Source of the DNA: Helicobacter magdeburgensis
GTDB lineage: Bacteria; Campylobacterota; Campylobacteria; Campylobacterales; Helicobacteraceae
Reading direction: 5' to 3'
NCBI RefSeq assembly: GCF_000765825.2
Contig: NZ_JRPE02000001.1
Location: forward strand, 1 to 64,000
DNA length: 64,000 bases
Part shown: positions 34,575 through 42,781 of the stretch, piece after piece
How positions within the stretch are numbered: position 1 is the stretch's first letter
Layout: every line of letters starts with the position of its first letter
The notes under the pieces: model-generated
The model's input: the letters and a program-made list of their open reading frames with translations, nothing else
The model's database searches: none
What the model was told of the DNA's origin: nothing
Program-made: the position numbers and the translations under genes

Positions 34575-35759
34575 ATGAGTGAAGAGATTAAAACCCAAGA
34601 ATCACAAGAAAAGTCTCAAGAAAGCTATATTGATATAGAAAACACCTTTCAAAAGACACAAGAGCAAAAACCAATGCCTAAGTATCTTGAAAGTCTCAAA
34701 AGTAAGCTTAAAAAGATGAACACGCCTCATCATATTAAGCTTGAGACAATATTTGACACGATTCAAGATGCCAATAGCGTTTTTGCTGCTGAAAAAAAGA
34801 CTTATGATTTTGTTATTAATCTCAATAAATTGCTTATTGCCATTGTTGTGATTGAGCTTATACTCATTATCACTCTTTTTCCCTTAAAAGAAAAAGAGCC
34901 TTATCTCGTGGGATTTTCAAACGCCACCCAAAACTTTGTGCATATTGAAAAAGCTAATGAAACCATTACAGCCAATGAAGCCCTTATACGAAACTTGCTT
35001 GGCTCTTACATCATCAATCGTGAAACCATAAATCACTTTGATGATGAAGAACGCTATGAAGTGATTAGAATGCAAAGCACAGGCAAAGTGTGGAAAGTGT
35101 TTGAAAATATCGTAGCACAAGAAAATTCAGTCTATGGCAATAGTCATCTCACAAGAGAAGTAAAGATTGTAAATATTGCCAAATGGAAAAATGGCTATGC
35201 CAATGCCGAAGTAGCCATTACCCTGCTTTCACAGGGCATTATTCAAAGTCAAAAACGCTACAAAATCACAATAATGTATAAATTCAACACTATTGATATT
35301 GATTTTGATAGCTTACCAAAAAACCCAACAGGCTTTGAAGTGCAAGAATATGCGGTAACAGAAATTGCAACCATTAAAGAGCTTGAAGAAGAAAACAAAG
35401 TAGATCCTAAAACGCAAAAATCAAAGATTAAAAAAGCAGATAAAAGCGATAGCAACGATTTTTTAAGGCAATACCAATACAACGACAGCTCTCAAAGACA
35501 AAATAATGATCCAAAACCACAGCCGCAGAATCTACCCACACAAAGCAATGCTAATCCTATAAGCAATGAAGAGTATTCAAAGCTTACAGAAAGGGAAAAA
35601 AGGCAGATTTTGCTTAAAGAGATTCAAGAGATGAAAGAAAAGCAAAAACAAAATCAAGACAATAAGGAGGAACAGCAAAGTCAAATACAAGAATCACAAT
35701 CTCAAACCCCACAAAACCAAAATAATGGGGCTAAACCAACCCCAAATCCATTTTCATAA
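34575..35759 (+). CDS. virB8: VirB8-like assembly factor
   Basis: 394 aa: cytoplasmic N-terminus, one membrane helix (about residues 86-102), then the periplasmic VirB8 NTF2-like domain (RNLLGSYIINRETINHFDDE, YKITIMYKFNTIDI, residues about 130-270). The last 120 residues are an extra Gln/Asn/Ser-rich tail not found in the minimal VirB8. AAATG ribosome context is weak; the start is close behind virB7. Confidence 0.9.
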   Translation: MSEEIKTQESQEKSQESYIDIENTFQKTQEQKPMPKYLESLKSKLKKMNTPHHIKLETIFDTIQDANSVFAAEKKTYDFVINLNKLLIAIVVIELILIITLFPLKEKEPYLVGFSNATQNFVHIEKANETITANEALIRNLLGSYIINRETINHFDDEERYEVIRMQSTGKVWKVFENIVAQENSVYGNSHLTREVKIVNIAKWKNGYANAEVAITLLSQGIIQSQKRYKITIMYKFNTIDIDFDSLPKNPTGFEVQEYAVTEIATIKELEEENKVDPKTQKSKIKKADKSDSNDFLRQYQYNDSSQRQNNDPKPQPQNLPTQSNANPISNEEYSKLTEREKRQILLKEIQEMKEKQKQNQDNKEEQQSQIQESQSQTPQNQNNGAKPTPNPFS

Positions 35760-35768
35760 GGAGTAACA

Positions 35769-36191
35769 ATGATCGGTAGTATGTTAGTTGGCACAATAAT
35801 TGGAGTAGGCTTTTTTACATATAAGCCACTCTTTAGCGTGTTAAAGAAAAATAAGTTTTCATTCAAGGCAGCTTACAATGATTATAAGGAAAATCAAGAG
35901 ACAAAAGAAGCCTTTAAAACATTTGCAGCAACGCAAATGGATAAGGTTAAAAGGCTTGTAGGCTCTATTAATGACAAAACACAAAAGAAGTTTGGCACAA
36001 GCACACAAGACCAAGAAGATACTTCTTCTCCTAGTCAAACACATAAATTAGAACCTGCAACCCAAGATGACAATAAGGCTACACAATCTCAAAATGATAA
36101 TGTAGATACAACACAACAAGACACACAAAACAACAACGAACAAGAAAATACCAACAAATCACAAGAGAATACAAATCAATCAAAGGAATAA
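35769..36191 (+). CDS. Membrane-anchored low-complexity protein between virB8 and virB9
   Basis: 140 aa. An N-terminal hydrophobic segment (MIGSMLVGTIIGVGFFTY), a basic helical part (KETKEAFKTFAATQMDKVKR type), then a tail of Gln/Asn/Thr/Ser repeats. Not recognised. AAGGAG precedes it, and virB9 begins 3 bp after its stop, so it belongs to the operon. Confidence 0.55.
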   Translation: MIGSMLVGTIIGVGFFTYKPLFSVLKKNKFSFKAAYNDYKENQETKEAFKTFAATQMDKVKRLVGSINDKTQKKFGTSTQDQEDTSSPSQTHKLEPATQDDNKATQSQNDNVDTTQQDTQNNNEQENTNKSQENTNQSKE

Positions 36192-36193
36192 AA

Positions 36194-37579
36194 ATGAGAA
36201 ATATTTACCGCTATCTTTTAGTTTGCATTTTTGCAGTCTCCACTTTTGCTGAACCATCTCCATTCAGTGAGCCACAAAAAAATACTTTTGTAGATGAAGA
36301 TGGCTCGGTATTTGCCGATGAAGATTTTCAAAATCGTGAAGATTCAAGTAGTGAAAACAACAAAATGATGTTTTTAGATTCAGTGCAAAAGCATTTTTGG
36401 AATCCTAAACGCAAACCACAGGATAATACGGTAAATATTATCCATAGAGATGGCGACACGCATAAAATACGCACAAGATACGCAATGACAACCACTATTG
36501 TGTTTGATAATGACAAAATCGCACAAGTCATTTTTGGCGACCCACAAGGCTTTGAGCTTAAAGAGCTTGGCAAAGACAAATGGGATTTAAGTAATATTAT
36601 TACTATCCGCCCAAAAATGATAGGCATAGATACAAATCTCACAGTCATTGGCGAAAGCGGCACAATTTATACTTTTTATATCTTTTCAACCCATTTTACC
36701 AATAGAAGAGACCCAGCATTCACGGTGTTTGTAAGCAAAGATAGAAGTATCAGCAAAATTGCTATGACAAATCTTGAAGAAGATGAACACAACAAAAAGG
36801 CTAAAAACAAAAATAAAAACATATATAAACGCATTGAATACGAAGCCCTAGAAGAGGATGATGGCGAATTTATCAGCATAGGCGATAGGGTAAATAAGAT
36901 TCAAATAGAAAAAGCCAAAATAAAAAGGGGCTATGTCCAAGTGCCAAAAGCCACACGAAGCTGGAAGACATTATGGCTACTCAAAGAAGAAAGCCCAATG
37001 TCAGTAAGAATGATGCCAATAGATATATTCAACGACAATGATTATACCTACTTCAAATTTGATAGAGAGGATGCAATGTCTAAATTCCCTGTTCTCTTTA
37101 AAGTCGTGGATGGATATGATAATCCTGTAAATGTCAAAATCGTAGGCAACTACATCATTGCTGAAGATCTAAGCGAAAAATGGACTTTAAAAATGGGAGA
37201 TGAATACATTTGCATTAGAAAAGTAGATAAGCCACTTATCGTAAAGGAAAAATTCCCTGATGAAGATGTAAGAACCATACCAAAACAACATAATGAAGAG
37301 GAAAAACAAAAAATACTTCAACTCCAAAAACAACAGCTCCAAAAGAATGCAAAGAAACAAAAGCAGGAGCAACAAAAGGCAAAACAACAAAAAAAGAGTG
37401 CGGAATCTCAAGATTCTAGCTCTCAAATTCAAAATAACAAAGCCAAAGGCACAAATGCAGGGGCAAACGAAGCAGAAATCAATGAGCAAATCTACAATAA
37501 TAGTAAGCGTTTAAGGGAATTAGAGCTGTTAAAAAAGGCAAAAGAAAGAGAAGAGAAACAACAAAGGGCAAAACAATAA
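36194..37579 (+). CDS. virB9: VirB9-like outer-membrane core component
   Basis: 461 aa with signal peptide (YLLVCIFAVSTFAE) and an N-terminal VirB9 domain (RTRYAMTTTIVFDNDKIAQV, FGDPQGFEL, IDTNLTVIGESGTIYTFYIF). The C-terminal domain (residues about 280-365: DNDYTYFKFDREDAMSKFPV) is the VirB7-binding part. A long Gln/Lys-rich coiled tail follows. It joins VirB7 and VirB10 in the core complex. Its TAA abuts the virB10 ATG. Confidence 0.9.
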   Translation: MRNIYRYLLVCIFAVSTFAEPSPFSEPQKNTFVDEDGSVFADEDFQNREDSSSENNKMMFLDSVQKHFWNPKRKPQDNTVNIIHRDGDTHKIRTRYAMTTTIVFDNDKIAQVIFGDPQGFELKELGKDKWDLSNIITIRPKMIGIDTNLTVIGESGTIYTFYIFSTHFTNRRDPAFTVFVSKDRSISKIAMTNLEEDEHNKKAKNKNKNIYKRIEYEALEEDDGEFISIGDRVNKIQIEKAKIKRGYVQVPKATRSWKTLWLLKEESPMSVRMMPIDIFNDNDYTYFKFDREDAMSKFPVLFKVVDGYDNPVNVKIVGNYIIAEDLSEKWTLKMGDEYICIRKVDKPLIVKEKFPDEDVRTIPKQHNEEEKQKILQLQKQQLQKNAKKQKQEQQKAKQQKKSAESQDSSSQIQNNKAKGTNAGANEAEINEQIYNNSKRLRELELLKKAKEREEKQQRAKQ

Positions 37580-39262
37580 ATGAATCTTATGGGGCTTTTA
37601 AAAAATAAGTTTTTTATTATTTTTATCATCGTTTTTGTGGGGCTGTTTATTGTTTTGGCGGCTCTAAGTGAGAATGATGAAGATATTGATGAGATTGAAA
37701 CCAAATTTCCGCTTGAAGATTATTTGTTTCAAGATTCTAAGGCTAAAGAAATAGAGCAACTTAAAAAAGAAAAGGAGGAATTAGAAAATAAAAAAAATTA
37801 CACGCAAATAGATGCGGATATGAAAGCAATGCAAGAGGAGTTAGCCAAGCAACAACAATTATTAGCAATGCAACAAGAATTAGAAAAGAAAAAAAGACTA
37901 ATGCAGGATTTAAAAGATGCACAAGGCAACAATATAGAGCTTGATGAGAATGGTAACCCCATACTTTATGATAAAGACGGAAATAGAATCTACCTTGATG
38001 AGCAAGGCAGACCCTATACCTTAGATGAGAATGGCAATAGAAAATATCTTAAACCTGAAGAGAAGATATATTCCCAAAGTGGCGTGGAAGTCAAACGAGA
38101 TGAGCAAGGCAATCTAGTTTTCTATGATAAGGATGGAAATAAGGTTATTGTAGATGATGGCAAAAGAATTACCACCGATAAGAATGGTAACAAGATTATA
38201 GAAGATGAAAATGGCAATTTTATAACACAAGACAAAGATGGCAATGTCATAGGCAGGGGAAAAAGAGACCCATTTGGGAAAGATAAAGATAAAAATTCAC
38301 AAGAGAATGCAACAAATGAAAATGGAGCAAATAATCAAAAAAATCCTTATTTATTCTATGATGAGGACGGAAACCTTATAGGCGATGCCGTAGCAGTTGA
38401 AAATCAAAAGTTTGATAGCAAAAAAGCCTCTCCAAAACAACAAAAAATTAATAATTTACTTGCCTCACGCTTTGAAATGCCGCAGCCTGAAGAGCCACAA
38501 CAAAATAAAGAATACGGGGTAGATAGTTTTACAAATCTAGATGCCAAAGATGAGGGATCAAATGAGCATAAATTATTAAGAACAATTACAGCAGATAGAA
38601 TGATTCCTGCCTTTTTAGTGCGACCCATATCCTCACAAATAGGCGGCAATGTGGTAGCACAAGTTGAAACCAATATCTATGGAGCAATGGGGAGAGCTGT
38701 GCTTATCCCTAAAGGCTCAAGAGTTATTGGCTTTTATCAAAACAATAATAAGATAGGAGAATATCGTTTGCAAGTTATTTGGACACGCATTATCACGCCT
38801 CAAGGCATTAACATTATGCTAACAGATGCCAAAAGTGCTGATGTGAAAGGTTATAATGGCTTGGTAGGAGAAGTGCATAGCCGCAATTTTGAACGCTATG
38901 GCATACCACTTAGCCTTTCTACCCTATCAAATGGACTTCTTTTAGCGGTTAATGCTATGAATCAGAATCCAGACAACAAAACAAGCAATACAGACATTGC
39001 AAACGCATATATGCAAAGTCAAATCCTATCAGGTATGCGACAAGATGTTTCTTCAATCATTCAACGCATAATCCAAGAGCAAATTAAGATTCAGCCCATT
39101 ATCACAATTAGAGAGGGATCACGAATCTTTATTGCTCCAAGTCAGGATATTTTTATCCCCATACCAAAAAACAATGAAACTCTCGCAAGATTCTTCAATG
39201 AAGTTAAAGAGGTAGAAAAACCAACTTCAGAGGAAGATCCTTATGAAGATTCCATTAGATAA
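37580..39262 (+). CDS. virB10: VirB10-like core channel protein with D-x-x-G-N repeats
   Basis: 560 aa: short cytoplasmic start, membrane helix (FFIIFIIVFVGLFIVLAAL, residues about 12-30), coiled coil (65-115), then about twelve repeats of a D-x-(D/N/Q)-G-N pattern between residues 116 and 275, then the VirB10/TrbI beta domain (SQIGGNVVAQVETNIYGAMG, AVLIPKGSRVIG, GIPLSLSTLSNGLL). VirB10 spans both membranes and transmits ATPase energy. The repeat region replaces the usual proline-rich linker. Confidence 0.93.
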   Translation: MNLMGLLKNKFFIIFIIVFVGLFIVLAALSENDEDIDEIETKFPLEDYLFQDSKAKEIEQLKKEKEELENKKNYTQIDADMKAMQEELAKQQQLLAMQQELEKKKRLMQDLKDAQGNNIELDENGNPILYDKDGNRIYLDEQGRPYTLDENGNRKYLKPEEKIYSQSGVEVKRDEQGNLVFYDKDGNKVIVDDGKRITTDKNGNKIIEDENGNFITQDKDGNVIGRGKRDPFGKDKDKNSQENATNENGANNQKNPYLFYDEDGNLIGDAVAVENQKFDSKKASPKQQKINNLLASRFEMPQPEEPQQNKEYGVDSFTNLDAKDEGSNEHKLLRTITADRMIPAFLVRPISSQIGGNVVAQVETNIYGAMGRAVLIPKGSRVIGFYQNNNKIGEYRLQVIWTRIITPQGINIMLTDAKSADVKGYNGLVGEVHSRNFERYGIPLSLSTLSNGLLLAVNAMNQNPDNKTSNTDIANAYMQSQILSGMRQDVSSIIQRIIQEQIKIQPIITIREGSRIFIAPSQDIFIPIPKNNETLARFFNEVKEVEKPTSEEDPYEDSIR

Positions 39263-39274
39263 AAGGAGATATTA

Positions 39275-41023
39275 ATGAAAAAACTACTTCTAGTTTTAGT
39301 GTCAGCCCTAAGTTTAGCGTATGCTAAGATAGACATTACCCTTGAAGATGAAATAAGCTTTAGGAATGCAAGTGGCACATTGACTGCCAATATTACATAC
39401 GATAATCAAAAAATGCAAGGCATTGGCACATATCGTGTCAATAACAAGAAAGTCGTCTTTAGCATTGATAGATTAAGCCAAAATGGCAGACTTTTTACCC
39501 TTAAACAACCTCCCAGCATAGTGAGGCAATTAAAAAGTGAAAATGCAAAGCTGCCAAAAGGCTCTCTTATTACATTAAAAGGGGAAAATCCTAATGAGCT
39601 TAAAGAGTTTGCAACAATATTGCAAAATGATGCTAAAGGGGAAAGCAATAATCAAGCAGCTAAAAAAGCTCAACAATCTCAACAAAGCTCAAGCCCTCAA
39701 GGCTCTCAAGGCTCAAGTGTAGGAAATATATCTGTGGGAGGGCAAACTCCCTCCGGACAGATTCCATATCTTCCTATTAGCTCAACTACAACAGGCGATG
39801 ATGGCACACAAACTGATTCAAAGTGGAGTGCTCAATATTGTAAAGTGCCTGAATTTTTAGAAAATCAAATCAAATTATCAATCGTTGATAAAGATGGGAA
39901 TTGTGTAGAGAAAATGGCAGTGCGAGATGATACAAAATGCGAGTATCGCTTTGATTTTGTAAATAGTAAAGCCATTAAACAAACACAATTCTACTATGTA
40001 GATAATGAAAACAAGGTGCAGACTGTGGGCGATTGCGTGGATTTAGTTGGAGATGAATACAGAGTGGATCTCTACAAAGATGACACACGATGTGAGCTAG
40101 AAACCACAGATAAAGATTATGGAGGCGGAAAGGGAAGCTTTTTTGTAACGCAGATTCTCTTTCGTGGCATTGATGGACTAATCCACGAGGCAACAGATTG
40201 TATCGCCTATGGCAATATCAAAGAAGAGCTAGTGGATTATGAAAAAAATGACAAAACCAAAAAAGCAAGAAGAATAGTCAATCAATACTATATAGATCCA
40301 TACACAAAAGAGCAACACTACATTACAAAAGGCGTAAAAACTGATGCGGAGTTTGACTATGTAGAAAAAGCTTGTGGCGATTGGGAAATGGATGATGTGC
40401 TTTTACAAGGTAAGAAAAGGACAGAAATTACATTTTATGACCAAGTAGATTATAAAGAAGTGCCTGTTACAAGCTGTGATTTTTCAGTGCAAGGGGGCAA
40501 AAAGAGTGAATACATAATGAAATATCAAGATTTAAGCTCTACTTACAAAGAGAAAGAATTAAGCAGGACAAAGAAAGATTTTGATATTACAAGAGTGCAT
40601 ATGCAAAGTGTAAATAATAAAGCTTGTAAATGGTGTTCATCAAATTGGGATTGCAATATTACGGATAGAAAGACTAGCAAATGGACAACTACCTATGTTT
40701 TAAAAGATGTAACTTCATACAAAGTGTATTTGCGACCTGATGGTAGTGAATACAAAAAAAACCAAGATCCAAGCGGAGAAACCTTTAAAAAGACATTTAG
40801 AGAAGTAGTTATGGGGGAAAATACGATTGGGCTTGATGAAACATTCCTAAATTATTATGAGCTTAACGAGGGATTCTATGAGGATAATCAAATCAAACTT
40901 AGCAAAGAATTTAATGATTGGATTACCAATAATTATCAAAAAGGGGCAAGCTGCAGTGATATAGACAACCGATATGAAAGCTGCTCTTGCTACAACCACC
41001 AAATCCACTACAAACTACCCTAA
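39275..41023 (+). CDS. Secreted cysteine-module protein of the T4SS cluster
   Basis: 582 aa with signal peptide (KKLLLVLVSALSLAYA). An N-terminal domain of about 115 residues is followed by a Gln/Ser/Gly linker (120-175). At least three related modules then follow, each with a Cys early and a Cys near its end, for example DDTKCEYRFDFVNSKA to TVGDCVDL and DDTRCELETTDKDYG to EATDCIAY. A Cys-rich end includes CKWCSSNWDCN and CSCYNH. I do not recognise the family. Position in the virB operon suggests a surface-exposed adhesin or pilus factor. Confidence 0.65.
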   Translation: MKKLLLVLVSALSLAYAKIDITLEDEISFRNASGTLTANITYDNQKMQGIGTYRVNNKKVVFSIDRLSQNGRLFTLKQPPSIVRQLKSENAKLPKGSLITLKGENPNELKEFATILQNDAKGESNNQAAKKAQQSQQSSSPQGSQGSSVGNISVGGQTPSGQIPYLPISSTTTGDDGTQTDSKWSAQYCKVPEFLENQIKLSIVDKDGNCVEKMAVRDDTKCEYRFDFVNSKAIKQTQFYYVDNENKVQTVGDCVDLVGDEYRVDLYKDDTRCELETTDKDYGGGKGSFFVTQILFRGIDGLIHEATDCIAYGNIKEELVDYEKNDKTKKARRIVNQYYIDPYTKEQHYITKGVKTDAEFDYVEKACGDWEMDDVLLQGKKRTEITFYDQVDYKEVPVTSCDFSVQGGKKSEYIMKYQDLSSTYKEKELSRTKKDFDITRVHMQSVNNKACKWCSSNWDCNITDRKTSKWTTTYVLKDVTSYKVYLRPDGSEYKKNQDPSGETFKKTFREVVMGENTIGLDETFLNYYELNEGFYEDNQIKLSKEFNDWITNNYQKGASCSDIDNRYESCSCYNHQIHYKLP

Positions 41024-41102
41024 CATAAGGAGGACAAATGACATAAGAATCACATCACAGACTCGGTTTCAATAGGCAAAAATCTAAACAAAGGAGTAAC
41101 AA

Positions 41103-41306
41103 ATGGAAGAGTTAAACAACATAGCAAATAGTCGTGTATCCACAAATGAGATTAATGCTCTTATGGAGGATATTAATGTGAAAAAAAGCAAGTTTAGCAC
41201 AATGATTGTGATAGAAAAGGAAGTCAAAGAGCTAAAGGCTTTACAGGACAAGGTTGAGAAAAAGTATGCACGCATTAAAAAGCTTAATGAGCAAATACAA
41301 CTCTAA
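41103..41306 (+). CDS. Small coiled-coil protein upstream of virB11
   Basis: 67 aa, almost entirely helical and charged (EKEVKELKALQDKVEKKYAR). Ribosome site AAAGGAG, and 8 bp from virB11. Function unknown. The preceding 79 bp (41024-41102) hold no gene. Confidence 0.6.
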   Translation: MEELNNIANSRVSTNEINALMEDINVKKSKFSTMIVIEKEVKELKALQDKVEKKYARIKKLNEQIQL

Positions 41307-41314
41307 GGATAATT

Positions 41315-42244
41315 ATGCGTTCAAAAATACTTGAAACCCTTTTGGGAAAGCTTGATAAATATTTATCAATGGACATCAATGAAATTGCCTTTAATCAGGA
41401 AAAAGAGCTTTGGATTGCCAAAAATGGCGTGTGGGAAAAAATTGTAGATGAAGAGTTTGATGAGCGTTTCTTGCTTAACTTCTGCGAGCAACTTGCCACT
41501 GCTAGAAACTTATTTTTCAATATTGATGTGCCGCATTTATCTTGCTCTATCCCAAATTCTAGGTATCGTGTCAATGCTTTGCACCCAAGCATTACAGCCA
41601 ATAATTGCATAAGTATTAATATAAGAATCCCAAGTGATAAAAAATTCCCACTTGAGAATTTTAAGATTAATCCACAATGCCCTTATACCTATGATGACCT
41701 AAAAGGTTTCATACGAGATAGAAAAAACATACTCATAAGCGGAGGAACAGCAACAGGTAAAACAAGTTTTGCAAACTCTTTGCTTGATGAGATTCCACTT
41801 GAAGATAGGATAATCACGGTAGAAGATTCTCCTGAACTACACATTCATAATCTCAATAAAGTGCAAATCGTTGTTTCAAAAAACGAAGCCACAAACTACA
41901 CTTATGAAAAAGCATTAAATGATTGTGTGCGTATGTCGCCTGATAGATTGCTACTAGGAGAGATTGATACAAGAAACACAATGCTATTTTTAAGGCTTAA
42001 TAACACAGGGCATAGCGGCTCAATCAGCACACTTCACGCCAATAGTGTAGAAGATGCTATCCACGCTATTACGATGAATGCTAAGTTTAGCGGAGCAGAG
42101 GCAACAAATGAAGCGATAGTAGAATATTTTATTGCTGCTATTGATTATGTGATTCAAATTAAGAGAACGGAGCAAGGAAGAGAAGTCCATAATGTGCTTG
42201 ATGTCAAAAAAGATTTAGCAAATATTCTAAAAAATAGCAAATAA
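41315..42244 (+). CDS. virB11: VirB11-like secretion ATPase
   Basis: 309 aa, full length. Traffic ATPase of the T4SS, hexameric on the cytoplasmic side. The N-terminal domain is followed by Walker A ISGGTATGKTSFANSL, the Asp box region (IITVEDSPEL), Walker B DRLLLGEI, and the His box NTGHSGSISTLHANS. The second loop residue is Thr-Ala in place of the common Ser-Gly, but the GKT core is kept. Confidence 0.94.
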   Translation: MRSKILETLLGKLDKYLSMDINEIAFNQEKELWIAKNGVWEKIVDEEFDERFLLNFCEQLATARNLFFNIDVPHLSCSIPNSRYRVNALHPSITANNCISINIRIPSDKKFPLENFKINPQCPYTYDDLKGFIRDRKNILISGGTATGKTSFANSLLDEIPLEDRIITVEDSPELHIHNLNKVQIVVSKNEATNYTYEKALNDCVRMSPDRLLLGEIDTRNTMLFLRLNNTGHSGSISTLHANSVEDAIHAITMNAKFSGAEATNEAIVEYFIAAIDYVIQIKRTEQGREVHNVLDVKKDLANILKNSK

Positions 42245-42253
42245 GGAAACATA

Positions 42254-42781
42254 ATGAGAGAATCTACATTCAAATCAAAATATATTACAGGAAAAAGACT
42301 AAATATACTTATCAGTAAAGATGCGTATAAAGCATTAGAAAAACAGAAAAAACAAATTAACACAACACGATATATAGAGCATTTGCTCATCAAAGCCGAT
42401 GAGAATCCAGAGAGTATAGCACAAAGCTTTGATGAACAAAACAAATATCTAGATCAAATCACGCAGCTTATTAACTTCAATAAAAAACTCTATCTTGATA
42501 TTAATGCCACATTTAGCAATCTTAATCAAATTGCTTATCGCTTAAATCTCGCAAATCTTAATGACCCTAACGAACTCAAAGCTCTAGCAGATAACAAAGA
42601 GTTTTTACTTGATACCAAACAGAATCTCATAGATACCAAAGAAGAGGTAATAAGCCTTAAAGAACTTCTAAAAACTTTTCTTAAGACAATGGAGAGGGCA
42701 AAAAAGAATGCTCAACCACTCTATCCTAAAGAGCAACCCATAGAACAAAAAGGAGAAGACAATGCAGTTTCTAATGAGTAA
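42254..42781 (+). CDS. MobC-like relaxosome accessory protein
   Basis: 175 aa. An N-terminal ribbon-helix-helix-like part (RLNILISKDAYKALEKQKKQ then TTRYIEHLLIKA), then the pattern NLNQIAYRLNLANLNDP, which resembles the MobC motif NLNQIARxLN. MobC proteins bind oriT and help the relaxase. Placed between virB11 and virD4. Its end overlaps the virD4 start by 20 bp. Its matching relaxase is not visible here. Confidence 0.65.
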   Translation: MRESTFKSKYITGKRLNILISKDAYKALEKQKKQINTTRYIEHLLIKADENPESIAQSFDEQNKYLDQITQLINFNKKLYLDINATFSNLNQIAYRLNLANLNDPNELKALADNKEFLLDTKQNLIDTKEEVISLKELLKTFLKTMERAKKNAQPLYPKEQPIEQKGEDNAVSNE

